Part shown: positions 24,156 through 32,681 of the stretch, in pieces
Layout of the letters: each line of letters begins with the position of its first letter
Numbering within the stretch: the stretch's first letter is position 1
Assembly (NCBI GenBank): GCA_002779825.1
Contig: PEVN01000328.1
Coordinates: 1 to 33,907 of the forward strand
Direction: 5' to 3'
DNA length: 33,907 nt
Origin: Armatimonadetes bacterium CG06_land_8_20_14_3_00_66_21
GTDB taxonomy: Bacteria; Armatimonadota; Abditibacteriia; CG2-30-66-41
The notes under the pieces: model-generated
What the model was told of the DNA's origin: nothing
Seen by the model: only the letters and a program-made list of their open reading frames with translations
Databases searched by the model: none
Program-made: the position numbers and the translations under genes

Positions 24156-24899
24156 ATGATTCTCGACGGAAAATCCGCTCTCGTCACTGGCAGCTCCCGC
24201 GGCATCGGGAAGGCCATCGCGCTTGCGCTGGCGGACGCTGGGGCTGACGTGCTCGTCAACTACCGCGCGCGCGATGCCGAGGCAAACTCTGTGGTGACGG
24301 AGATCGAGAGCAAGGGGCGTCGCGCCATCTGCGTGCAGGCAGACGTGGGCGTCGCCACCGACGTGGACCGAATGGTGCAGGCAGCGCTGGAGGCGTTTGG
24401 CAAGATCGACGTGCTGGTCAACAACGCCGGCATCGTGCGCGACAAGTTCCTGGCATTCATGTCCGAAGCAGACTGGGACGAGGTCCTCGACACGAACCTG
24501 AAAGGGGCCTTCTTCTGCACCAAAGCGGTCAGCAAGCAGATGGTCCGGCAGAAGAGCGGGAAGATCATCAACATCTCCTCCGCTGCCGGTCTCCTGGGCG
24601 ACATGCTGCGGGTCAACTACTCCGCCGCCAAAGCCGGGATGATCGGGATGACGAAGGCCGCGGCGCGTGAGTTGGCGGCACGCGGCGTTACCGTCAACGC
24701 TTTGGCCCCGGGGTTGATCGAGACTGAGATCACCTCGGATATGAAGGACAACCGCCGGCAACAGCTCCTGAGCATGATTCCCGCCGCCCGCTTTGGGGCA
24801 CCGGAGGAAGTCGCGTCCGTGGTCGTGTTCTTAGCCTCCCCCGCAGCGGATTACCTGACCGGACAGGTGCTCTCGGTGGACGGCGGATTGAGGATGTAG
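24156..24899 (+). CDS. fabG: 3-oxoacyl-[ACP] reductase
   Basis: This encodes 247 residues of the classical short-chain dehydrogenase family. The NADP-binding motif is TGSSRGIG (11-18), and NNAG is at 89-92. The catalytic residues are Ser142 in INISSAAG, Tyr155 and Lys159 in YSAAK. The N-terminal Arg residues (SSRG, NYRARD) favour NADPH. C-terminal PGLIETEITSDM and YLTGQVLSVDGG are FabG-like. It would reduce the beta-ketoacyl-ACP made by the ketosynthase pair to beta-hydroxyacyl-ACP. No dehydratase or enoyl reductase is in the window, so reduction may stop there. It lies 76 bases after acpS and five bases before the esterase. Confidence 0.9.
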   Translation: MILDGKSALVTGSSRGIGKAIALALADAGADVLVNYRARDAEANSVVTEIESKGRRAICVQADVGVATDVDRMVQAALEAFGKIDVLVNNAGIVRDKFLAFMSEADWDEVLDTNLKGAFFCTKAVSKQMVRQKSGKIINISSAAGLLGDMLRVNYSAAKAGMIGMTKAAARELAARGVTVNALAPGLIETEITSDMKDNRRQQLLSMIPAARFGAPEEVASVVVFLASPAADYLTGQVLSVDGGLRM

Positions 24900-24903
24900 C
24901 GCA

Positions 24904-27027
24904 GTGAACAGCATTCGGCAGCGGTTGCAGGGCAAGCTACGCGGACGGGCGATCTGCTGGTTGACCGCCCTACTGGCGGCACTGGTGTGCGCAAGTTTGG
25001 GCGGCAGCCACTGGCTGAGGGCGCAGGAAGAGGACGGACAGGGCGCGGTCGCCCCGAACTCCGCAAAGGCGGAAACAGAGACCGCCAAGAAGCTGAAAGA
25101 CCTCACCGCGGCCACCAACGACTACCTGTCCAACACCGACCCCAAGTCCGCCACCTACCAGATCAATGGGCCGTTCCTCCTTCTCCGACTCGAGAAGGCT
25201 CGGATGCTGGCGGCAAGGAGTTCGTCCTACTATTACAGCTCCGCGCGAGTCGAGGACGAGTTGAAGGTCGTCCAACAGGCGCTCGACTTGAGCAAGCGCG
25301 GCACCCCGATCTACGAAGGCATGACGGGGCTCCAGGAGCGGGCATACGTCTCCGCCGCCGACCGCTCCCCGCAACCCTACTGGGTGAACGTGCCCAAAGC
25401 CTACACCAGAGACAAGCAGTGGCCGCTGGTTGTCTTCCTGCACGGCTACGATCCGTCCATTGACAAGGTCAACGCCTGGCTGCCCTCCCGCGACGTGCTG
25501 CAGGTGTTCGAGGATCGTGGCTACGTGCTGCTGATTCCCTACGGTCGCCGCAACACCGACTTCGTGAGCATCGGCGAGGTGGACACGTTGAAGGCGACCG
25601 CGGAGTGCCGCAAGGTGTTCAACATCGACCCCGACCGGGTCTACCTGGCGGGCGTCTCCATGGGCGGGTACGGAGTTTACGCGGTCGGGATGCACTACCC
25701 GGACCTCTTCGCAGCCATCGCTCCCGCTTGCGGACGAACGGACCACTACTTCTGGCAGAAGCTCAAGCGGGACAAAGTCGCGGGCTTCAAGCGGCCTCTG
25801 ATCGATGCCGACAACCCCCTCGACCTGGTCGAAAACCTGCGCAACGTGCCGACGCACCTACAGCAGGGCCAGCACGATACTCTGGTGGACCCCGAAAACT
25901 CGCACCGCATCCTGAAGGAGTTCGAGAAGCGCGGCTTCAAGGCGAAGTACGAGGAGATCCCCGGGGAAGACCACTGGATCTACTTCAAGACCGACTGCTA
26001 CGTACGGATGCTGGACTGGTTCGACAAGTTCCGCCGCGACCCTGTACCCAAGGTAGTCACGTACACCACGTACCTGCCCAAGTACCGGCGCGCCTACTGG
26101 GTAGCTCTGGACGAGTTCATCAAGTGGGGGCAGCGCACCACCGTTCGCGCCGAAGCCGCTGAGGGCAACGCCCTCGAGATCACCACGCAAAACGTGGCCG
26201 CCCTCACGGTGACTTTCGCCCCCGGTTTGCTGGACTACACGCGCGACGTGTTCGTCAAAGTCAATGGCAAGCAGGCGTTCGCAGGCAAGCCGAAGGCCGG
26301 CGACCATCTCGCCATTCGCGTCGGCACTCCCGACGAAGGCGACGTGCCCAACGGCGCAGTCCCCAAGTCGTGGCGGCTCTCCGGGCCCGTCAGAGAGGCG
26401 TACAACGAGGCGTTCACCTTCGTCTACGGGACGAGTGGTGACGACACCGCGGACACAGACCTGCTGGACCAGGCGAAACGTGCCGCCCGCGAGTGGCAGC
26501 AGTTCGCAGACGGCATTCCCGAGGTGAAGCCCGACACCGCCGTGACCGACGCCGACCTCAAAGGCCGGAACCTCGTGCTCTTCGGCGATGAGGGCACCAA
26601 CTCCCTGGTAGGGCAGATGCGCGACAAACTGCCGTTTCGACTGGAGAATGGAACTGTGTGCCTCGGGGACCGCACCTATGACTACAAGGCAGACCGGCTT
26701 GGCTTCATGCTCTGCTACCCGAATCCCCTGGCTGTGAACCGACTTGCCGTGTTCTGCACCGGCCGGTTCTGGGGCGACGCGCTACCAATCAACCACAAGT
26801 TTGACCTCCTGCCGGATTTCATCGTCTATAGCAGCGAAGTCGACGCCAGCGACAAGACCAATCGGTTCTTGTGTGCTGGCTTCTTCGACAAGGACTGGCG
26901 CTTCGACCCGGACGCCGTATGGCTGGCCTCGGCCAACGGAAAGACCGACGCTGGCGCCCACGAAGGGGACGCACGGCCGGACAAGACGACGGGAGTCAGC
27001 GTCCGCCTGCTGGAACGGAAAAGCTGA
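24904..27027 (+). CDS. Secreted alpha/beta hydrolase (esterase, prolyl-oligopeptidase fold) with C-terminal extension
   Basis: This encodes 707 residues from a GTG five bases after the fabG stop. The N-terminus has a basic stretch and a hydrophobic helix (WLTALLAALVCASLGGS), so it is exported. After a helical linker, residues about 155-375 form an esterase domain: VFLHGYDPS, nucleophile Ser in AGVSMGGYGVYA, an acid in QGQHDTLVD and His in GEDHWIYF, as in PHB-depolymerase/feruloyl-esterase-like enzymes. The C-terminal 300 residues contain a strand-rich region (LEITTQNVAALTVTF, VKVNGKQAFAG) and a second unrecognised domain (LVLFGDEGTNSLV, YPNPLAVNRLAVF). Its stop overlaps the KS start (TGATG). 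Its place inside the operon suggests that it acts on the cluster's product outside the cell. Confidence 0.8.
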   Translation: MNSIRQRLQGKLRGRAICWLTALLAALVCASLGGSHWLRAQEEDGQGAVAPNSAKAETETAKKLKDLTAATNDYLSNTDPKSATYQINGPFLLLRLEKARMLAARSSSYYYSSARVEDELKVVQQALDLSKRGTPIYEGMTGLQERAYVSAADRSPQPYWVNVPKAYTRDKQWPLVVFLHGYDPSIDKVNAWLPSRDVLQVFEDRGYVLLIPYGRRNTDFVSIGEVDTLKATAECRKVFNIDPDRVYLAGVSMGGYGVYAVGMHYPDLFAAIAPACGRTDHYFWQKLKRDKVAGFKRPLIDADNPLDLVENLRNVPTHLQQGQHDTLVDPENSHRILKEFEKRGFKAKYEEIPGEDHWIYFKTDCYVRMLDWFDKFRRDPVPKVVTYTTYLPKYRRAYWVALDEFIKWGQRTTVRAEAAEGNALEITTQNVAALTVTFAPGLLDYTRDVFVKVNGKQAFAGKPKAGDHLAIRVGTPDEGDVPNGAVPKSWRLSGPVREAYNEAFTFVYGTSGDDTADTDLLDQAKRAAREWQQFADGIPEVKPDTAVTDADLKGRNLVLFGDEGTNSLVGQMRDKLPFRLENGTVCLGDRTYDYKADRLGFMLCYPNPLAVNRLAVFCTGRFWGDALPINHKFDLLPDFIVYSSEVDASDKTNRFLCAGFFDKDWRFDPDAVWLASANGKTDAGAHEGDARPDKTTGVSVRLLERKS

Positions 27028-28259
27028 TGCGACAGGTAGCAATCACCGGTGTTGGCATCGTTTCTTGCCTCGGCGACAGCGTCGACACCTTCTGGCGCGC
27101 GCTGTGCGCAGGCGAGTGCGGGCTCCGCCCCATCACCAAGCTCGACACCACCGGCTTGCGGAACGAGAATGCCGGGGAGGTGCAGGAGTTCGCACTGAGC
27201 GAGCACTTGCCCGCAGACGCTGCAGCAGGAGCCTTTGGGGATCTCGACGAGGCGTCGCAGTATGCCCTCGCCGCCGCCTGGGACGCTTGGACTGACGCCG
27301 GTTTAACCGCAACTCCGCCAGACCCGGACCGCGTCGGAGTCGCCTTCTCCACCAACTTCGGCGGCGCCGAGTCCTGGGAAGTCTACTGCGCCGACCTCGC
27401 CGGGGGCGACGCGGACCCGGCTCTGTTCAGTAGCTTCGCCTTCAACGACGCGGCTGATCACACGGCACGGCTGCTGCGCGCCGGGGGACCGAAGCTGACG
27501 CTCTCCAACTCGTGCTCTTCCGGCGCAACCGCAATGGGGACCGCGTTCGACCTGTGTCGCGCGGGGCGAGCCGACGTCGTGGTGACAGGCGGCCACGACA
27601 GCCTGGGGCTTTCGAGCCTGGCCGGACTGAGCATCCTGCGGACCATCTCTCCCGACACGTGCCGCCCGTTTGACAAGAACCGAAGCGGAACAGTCTTCGC
27701 TGAAGGGGCGGGGATGCTCGTGTTGGAGGACCTCGAACACGCGCTGCGCCGCGGCGCGAGGATCTACGGACTCATGCTTGGGTACGGCGTCAACAACAAC
27801 GCCTATCACTTGACGGCCCCCGACAAGGGGGGCGCCGGCATGGTCTCGGTGCTTCGGATGGCGCTGGTCAGCGCGCAGGTTGCACCAACCGAGGTCGACT
27901 ATGTGAACGCCCACGCCACCGGCACGCAATACCATGACGTGGCAGAGATGCAAGCCGTCAAGGAGATCCTGGGGCAACGCGCGTACGAAATCCCGATGAC
28001 TTCCATCAAGGGCGCCACCGGCCACGGCATGGCCGCCGCCGGAGCTATGGAGGCGATTGCCACGCTGCTGACGATGCGCGACGGAATTGTGCCGCCCACC
28101 ATCCACTACGAGACGCCCGACCCCGAGTGCGATCTGGACTGCGTCCCCAACGAGGCGCGGGCGCAGCACATTGCGACGGCGGTCTCCATCTCTGCAGGCA
28201 TCGGGGGCAACAACTCGGCAGTTGTGCTGCGGAAGTCACTGGGTGGAGGTGAGGCATGA
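27027..28259 (+). CDS. Beta-ketoacyl synthase, catalytically complete (KS alpha)
   Basis: This encodes 410 residues starting within the esterase stop (TGATG). It has the thiolase fold of FabF/type II polyketide ketosynthases, with catalytic Cys163 in SNSCSSGATAMG, His296 in NAHATGT and Lys328/His333 in IKGATGHGMAAAG. RPFDKNRSGTVFAEGAGMLVLED is the usual mid-domain stretch. It condenses an acyl group with malonyl-ACP by decarboxylation. The next gene is a ketosynthase-like protein without catalytic residues, overlapping by four bases, so the two probably form a KS alpha/KS beta heterodimer. Sequence alone does not define chain length or substrate. Confidence 0.93.
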   Translation: MRQVAITGVGIVSCLGDSVDTFWRALCAGECGLRPITKLDTTGLRNENAGEVQEFALSEHLPADAAAGAFGDLDEASQYALAAAWDAWTDAGLTATPPDPDRVGVAFSTNFGGAESWEVYCADLAGGDADPALFSSFAFNDAADHTARLLRAGGPKLTLSNSCSSGATAMGTAFDLCRAGRADVVVTGGHDSLGLSSLAGLSILRTISPDTCRPFDKNRSGTVFAEGAGMLVLEDLEHALRRGARIYGLMLGYGVNNNAYHLTAPDKGGAGMVSVLRMALVSAQVAPTEVDYVNAHATGTQYHDVAEMQAVKEILGQRAYEIPMTSIKGATGHGMAAAGAMEAIATLLTMRDGIVPPTIHYETPDPECDLDCVPNEARAQHIATAVSISAGIGGNNSAVVLRKSLGGGEA

Positions 28260-29365
28260 TCGCCGAACCGCAGGTCGTCCTCACCGGCGTCGGTCCCGTA
28301 AGCGCAGCAGGCATCGGGCGAGACGAGTTCCTTCGCGGCGTTCGTTCCGGTGAGGACTTCGTTGCTCCCGTTTCCTTGTTCCCGACCGACGGTCTCCCCT
28401 GCTCCGCCGCCGTTGAGGTCAAGGGTCTCAACCTGGGTGAGCACTTGGCGTCGGAGAAGACGTACCTCGACCGGTGCTCGGAGTTCGCCCTTGCCTCCGC
28501 CAGCCTGGCGTTGCGGGACGCCGGTCTCACCCTCACCGACGACAATCGCCACCGAGTCGGCGTCTGTCTCGGCAGCGCATACGGTTGCCTGGGGACGATG
28601 CGGACGTTCTATGAGCGTTTGCTCACAAAGGGCGCGAAGTTCGCGAACTCGCTGCTGTTCAGTCACTCCTACGTGAACACCCCCATCAGCCTCGTGGCCA
28701 TCGAGTTCGGCATCCAGGGATTCCACTGCGCGTACACCAACGGGCTGACCTCCGGGCTGACCGCCATTGCCCATGCGTGCGACGTTCTCCGCAGCGGTCA
28801 AGCCGAGGTGCTCCTTGCCGGTGGCACCGACGCCCTCTGCGAGACGCTGTTCCGCGCTCTCTGCGATGCCGGGACGCTGGCACCCGACGGGAGCGCCGAA
28901 GGGTGGCGGCTCGGCGAAGGCTCCGGAGTGCTTGTGTTGGAGACCGCGGAACACGCCCGGGCGCGCGGAGCCCGCGTGCTCGCGACGTTTGCAGGCTGCG
29001 GGATGGCGAATGACCTCGAGTTCAATGGCGACGGCGTGAGACGCGCGATGCAGCAGGCGCTCGCCGGCGCCGGAATCTCGGCCGCCGAGGTGGACAGCCT
29101 CTACCTCAGTGCCAACGGAACTGGCGTTAGTGATGGAGCCGAACGCCGCGCGGTGGACGAACTGTTCGGCGAGCTGGCACCAAACTGCCACGCCCTGAAG
29201 CAGCGGCTCGGCGAGCCGCTGGCTGCAGGGGGACCGCTCTGCGCGATTGCAGCGCTCGGAGAGACCGAGAGCGGCTCGGCCGCGCTGATCAACTCGGTCG
29301 ACCGCGGTGGCGGCTGCGTTTCGCTGGCCCTCCGGCGTGGCGAGGGGGCGGCTGCCACCTCATGA
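28256..29365 (+). CDS. Ketosynthase-like protein lacking catalytic residues (KS beta/chain-length-factor-like)
   Basis: This encodes 369 residues, with an ATGA overlap with the preceding ketosynthase. The thiolase fold is recognisable (VLTGVGPVSAAGIG, VGVCLGSAYGCLGTM, GWRLGEGSGVLVLET). The nucleophile position reads TNGLTSG, so Leu164 replaces Cys. The first His motif reads SANGTGV (Asn instead of His) and the second has GEPLAAGG with no His. It is also about 40 residues shorter than its partner. In type II polyketide systems such inactive partners set chain length. By analogy this one should pair with the active ketosynthase, but its Leu differs from the Gln usual in chain-length factors. 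Its stop overlaps the E1 alpha start (ATGA). Confidence 0.85.
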   Translation: MIAEPQVVLTGVGPVSAAGIGRDEFLRGVRSGEDFVAPVSLFPTDGLPCSAAVEVKGLNLGEHLASEKTYLDRCSEFALASASLALRDAGLTLTDDNRHRVGVCLGSAYGCLGTMRTFYERLLTKGAKFANSLLFSHSYVNTPISLVAIEFGIQGFHCAYTNGLTSGLTAIAHACDVLRSGQAEVLLAGGTDALCETLFRALCDAGTLAPDGSAEGWRLGEGSGVLVLETAEHARARGARVLATFAGCGMANDLEFNGDGVRRAMQQALAGAGISAAEVDSLYLSANGTGVSDGAERRAVDELFGELAPNCHALKQRLGEPLAAGGPLCAIAALGETESGSAALINSVDRGGGCVSLALRRGEGAAATS

Positions 29366-30318
29366 GCCTGACGACCCAGCAGCTCGTGGACTGCTACCGC
29401 TCGATGCTCCTCATCCGCGAGTTCGAGGACCGCGTGGATGCCCTGTTCAGTCAAGGCGTCATCCGCGGCACCTCTCACCTCTACGCCGGACAGGAAGCCA
29501 TTGCCGTCGGCACCTGCGCCGCGCTGCGCCCGGCCGATCTCATCAGCAGCACCCACCGCGGGCACGGGCACTTCCTTGCGAAGGGCGGCGACCCAAAGCT
29601 CATCATGGCCGAGTTGTTCGGCAAAGTAACAGGCTATGCCGGCGGCCGCGGGGGAAGTCAACACGTGGCGTGCTTCGAGCTGGGATTCCTCGGCTCCAAC
29701 GGCATCACCGGCGGTCTGATCCCCGTTGCCACGGGCGCCGCGCTGGCCATCAAGCAGCAGGGACGCAGCGAAGTCGTCGGCTGCTTCTTCGGCGAAGGCG
29801 CCTCGAATCAGGGAACGTTCCATGAGGCAATCAACATGGGCGCGATCTGGAAGTTGCCCGTGATCTACCTCTGCGAGAACAACCTGTACGCCATGTTCAC
29901 TCCGGCCGAACAGACGATTCCAGTCGCGAGTGTGGCGGACCGCGCCGCAGCCTATGGCATTCCCGGTGTCGTCGTGGACGGCAATGACCTGTTCGCCGTC
30001 TACGACGCCGTCGGCACCGCAGCGGTCCGCGCCCGCGCCGGCGAGGGACCAACGCTCCTGGAGGCAAAGACGTACCGGTTCTACGGACACTCCAAGTCCG
30101 ACAAGCGGGAGTACCGAACCACCGACGAAGAGGCCCACTGGCACGCGCGGGACCCGATCCCGCGCCTTGCGGAGCACTTGCTGACTCACGGCGTCAGCCA
30201 GCCCCAACTCGACCAGCTCCGCGAGGAGATGAAACGCCTCATCGACGAGTCCGTTGACTTCGCCGACCAGTCTCCCGAGCCCGAAGGTGCCACCGCCGCG
30301 GCCGGTCTGTTCGCCTGA
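29362..30318 (+). CDS. 2-oxoacid dehydrogenase E1 alpha subunit (pyruvate/acetoin dehydrogenase type)
   Basis: This encodes 318 residues starting within the stop of the KS beta gene. The thiamine-diphosphate motif is FFGEGASNQGTFHEAINMG, continuing to CENN (about 144-174). THRGHGHFLAKGG carries the conserved His residues, and GGLIPVATGAALA and TYRFYGHSKSDK (phosphorylation-loop region) are typical. It is closest in form to the acetoin/pyruvate dehydrogenase alpha subunits with separate alpha and beta chains. It decarboxylates a 2-oxoacid or acetoin and reductively acylates a lipoyl domain. The only lipoyl protein here is the one at 23184. The true substrate cannot be read from sequence. Confidence 0.9.
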   Translation: MSLTTQQLVDCYRSMLLIREFEDRVDALFSQGVIRGTSHLYAGQEAIAVGTCAALRPADLISSTHRGHGHFLAKGGDPKLIMAELFGKVTGYAGGRGGSQHVACFELGFLGSNGITGGLIPVATGAALAIKQQGRSEVVGCFFGEGASNQGTFHEAINMGAIWKLPVIYLCENNLYAMFTPAEQTIPVASVADRAAAYGIPGVVVDGNDLFAVYDAVGTAAVRARAGEGPTLLEAKTYRFYGHSKSDKREYRTTDEEAHWHARDPIPRLAEHLLTHGVSQPQLDQLREEMKRLIDESVDFADQSPEPEGATAAAGLFA

Positions 30319-30374
30319 GCCTGCCCGACCAAGTTACGCAGTCGCCGAGCCACCCCTGCCTCCAATCACCCGCC

Positions 30375-31352
30375 ATGGCTGAACTCTACTACTCCTGGGC
30401 AATCCGCGACGCGTTAGCCGAAGAAATGGCGCGCGACGAACGCGTGTTCTGCCTGGGCGAAGACATCGAGACGTACGGCGGCGCCTTCCGCACCACCGCC
30501 GGTCTATCGGAACGCTTCCCGACTCGCGTGATGAACACGCCCATCTCCGAGAACTCCATCGTCGGCGTAGCCACAGGCGCCGCCCTGCTGGGACAGCGGC
30601 CCGTGGTCGAGATCATGTTCATGGACTTCCTCACCCTTGCCATGGACCAGATTCTCAACCACGCCACCAAATTCCACTACGTCTACGGAGAGCAGGCGAA
30701 GGTCCCGTTGGTGATCCGCACCCCCGCCGGCGGCGGTCGGTGCTACGGACCGACGCACTCGCAGAGCCTCGAGTCCATGTTCCTGAGCGTGCCCGGGCTC
30801 AAGATCGCCGCGCCGGCAACGCCGGCCGACGCCAAGGGCATGCTGAAATCCGCCATCCGCGATGACAACCCGGTCCTGTTCATCGAGGGAAAACTGCTCT
30901 ACAACCGAAAGCGCGAAGTCCCCGACGAGGAGTACCTCGTTCCGCTCGGCAAAGCGCGCGTCGTCCGCGAGGGAGGCGACCTCACGCTCGTCGCCTACTC
31001 CCGGATGGTCGAGGAATGCGAGAAGGCGTGCGACGCTCTGGAGCAGGCCGGCGCCTCCGTCGAACTGATCGACCTGAGGAGCTTGGCGCCACTGGATCTC
31101 GATACGGTTCTCACCTCCCTGGAGAAGACCGGGCGGGTCGTCCTCGTTGAAGAGGGGCCGAAGACCGGCGGCGTCTGCGCCGAGATCTCGGCACAGTTGT
31201 CGGAGCAGGCATTCGACCTGCTCGAAGCGCCCCTCACCCGCGTCGCCGCTTTGGATATCCCAATTCCCAACGCCAACTCCCTCGAGCAAGCGACATTGCC
31301 CAACGCCGCCAAGATCGCCGCGGCCGCGCGCCACTTGCTGGAGGAGTACTGA
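30375..31352 (+). CDS. 2-oxoacid dehydrogenase E1 beta subunit
   Basis: This encodes 325 residues with ATG at 30375, 56 bases after the alpha subunit. Typical segments are LGEDIETYGGAFRTT, RVMNTPISENSIVGVATGAAL, PVVEIMFMDFLTLAMDQILNHATKF, RTPAGGGRCYGPTHSQSLE, and the C-terminal transketolase-like domain (SVELIDLRSLAPLDLDTVL, VLVEEGPKTGG). It forms the alpha2-beta2 E1 enzyme with the preceding gene and contributes the other half of the thiamine-diphosphate site. With no acyltransferase E2 or E3 gene nearby, it must borrow these from the main complex or work in a non-canonical route. Confidence 0.92.
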   Translation: MAELYYSWAIRDALAEEMARDERVFCLGEDIETYGGAFRTTAGLSERFPTRVMNTPISENSIVGVATGAALLGQRPVVEIMFMDFLTLAMDQILNHATKFHYVYGEQAKVPLVIRTPAGGGRCYGPTHSQSLESMFLSVPGLKIAAPATPADAKGMLKSAIRDDNPVLFIEGKLLYNRKREVPDEEYLVPLGKARVVREGGDLTLVAYSRMVEECEKACDALEQAGASVELIDLRSLAPLDLDTVLTSLEKTGRVVLVEEGPKTGGVCAEISAQLSEQAFDLLEAPLTRVAALDIPIPNANSLEQATLPNAAKIAAAARHLLEEY

Positions 31353-31415
31353 CACACCCGGTACGTCCGCGCGCACCGAGGGCTCGTGCCAACAGCCCCT
31401 GCTGACAGCCCCGCC

Positions 31416-32285
31416 ATGTTGAACACCGGTCTCGTCTCGATCATCGTCCTCAACCACAACAAGGCCGCCTACTCAGCGGCGTGCCTGGATAGCTTGCTGT
31501 ACTCCACCTACTCGCCGCTGGAGGTCATTGCCGTCGACAACGGCTCTGCAGACGCGACACCCACCGTGCTCCAGGAGTTCCGGGAAAAGGCGCAGCAGCG
31601 GGGCATCCACTGCGAGCTGCTCACCAACGATTCCAATGTGGGCGCCATTGTCGGCCGTAACCAGGCTCTAGAGCGAGCGACCGGCGAGTACCTCGCGTTC
31701 GTCGACAACGACGTGCTCGTGCGCGACCGCGACTGGCTGGAGAAGCTGCGGAGCGCACTGGAGGCGGACCCGCAGACCGGCATCGTCAGCGCCAAGCTGT
31801 TGTTCCCGTGGCCACCACACGCTCTCGAATTCGCCGGGTGCGCCGTCACCCCCAACGGTCGCATCCAGTACCTGGGCCGTGGTGAGGCGGGCGACGCCCC
31901 CGAGCACAACGAGCAGAAGGAAGTGCAGTGCGTTATCAGTGCCTGCCTCATGTTCCGGCGCGCCCTGGTCGAGGAGATCGGCATGCTGGACGAGGTGTTC
32001 AGCCCGGTGCAATACGAGGACCTGGACTTCTGCTACCGGGCTCGGGCTGCCGGGTACCGAGTTCTGTACGTCCCCTCGGCGGCGATGTACCACTACGAGC
32101 ACACCACTACCAGCCGCTCCGTTGACCTCAACTTTCAGTACGTTACGATTAGAAACGGCATGACGTTCAAGAAGCGGTGGCAGCACGTGTTCGCTTCCGA
32201 GGGCGGCCCGACCGACGAGGAAGCAAAGTGGCGCGACCTGCCCCGGAAAACCATCGAGCAGTGCCCGCCGCCGGTTCCGCAGTAG
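31416..32285 (+). CDS. Family 2 glycosyltransferase
   Basis: This encodes 289 residues from the ATG at 31416 (MLNTGLVSIIVLNHNK). A GTG at 31386 would add ten residues and has GAGGG placed rather close. The GT-A fold motifs are present: IIVLNHN, VIAVDNGSAD, NVGAIVGRN, the metal-binding FVDNDVLV (DxD-like), and VQYEDLDFCYRARAAGY with the likely catalytic acidic pair. The protein resembles rhamnosyltransferase-like GT2 enzymes. No membrane helix is seen. It lies 63 bases downstream of E1 beta in the same direction and could glycosylate the acyl product or build an associated polysaccharide. Confidence 0.88.
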   Translation: MLNTGLVSIIVLNHNKAAYSAACLDSLLYSTYSPLEVIAVDNGSADATPTVLQEFREKAQQRGIHCELLTNDSNVGAIVGRNQALERATGEYLAFVDNDVLVRDRDWLEKLRSALEADPQTGIVSAKLLFPWPPHALEFAGCAVTPNGRIQYLGRGEAGDAPEHNEQKEVQCVISACLMFRRALVEEIGMLDEVFSPVQYEDLDFCYRARAAGYRVLYVPSAAMYHYEHTTTSRSVDLNFQYVTIRNGMTFKKRWQHVFASEGGPTDEEAKWRDLPRKTIEQCPPPVPQ

Positions 32286-32384
32286 CCCGGCTTGCTGCGT
32301 CGGGCCACTACGGCTCGGGCGCCCAGCAAGGCGGGCGCGTCTTGTTCGAGAACGTTATGGACTGTGGAGGAGGAAGTGGCACGC

Positions 32385-32648
32385 ATGGCAAGCGATGAAC
32401 TGAAACCCAAACTGAAAGCAATGATCGTCGAGCGCCTGTTCCTCAACGTGGCGCCGGAAGACATCAAGGACGATGAGTCGTTGATGGACACGTACAACAT
32501 CGACTCAGTTGCCCTGTTCGAGGTGGTCGTGGGGCTTGAGGAGGACTTCGGCGTCTCCATGGAAGACGACGAGTTCAGCCTCGACCTGTTTGAGAATGTC
32601 AATTCCGTCGCGGAGTTTGTCGAGAAGAAGCTTGCGGGAGGCGATTGA
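32385..32648 (+). CDS. Acyl carrier protein
   Basis: This encodes 87 residues from the ATG at 32385, with GGAGGAGG upstream; the track start at 32292 is too early. The phosphopantetheine attachment site is Ser41 in NIDSVALFEVVVGLEEDFGV. It is strongly acidic (DESLMDTY, EDDEFSLDLFENV), as expected for a four-helix ACP. It should receive its arm from the cluster AcpS and carry intermediates for the ketosynthase pair. The variant D-S-V-A instead of the D-S-L of FabD/FabF-type ACPs is typical of specialised ACPs (knowledge of the family). It lies between two glycosyltransferases. Confidence 0.92.
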   Translation: MASDELKPKLKAMIVERLFLNVAPEDIKDDESLMDTYNIDSVALFEVVVGLEEDFGVSMEDDEFSLDLFENVNSVAEFVEKKLAGGD

Positions 32649-32681
32649 GCGGCGCTCCTCGGCCGCCCCACCGGTAGCCTC

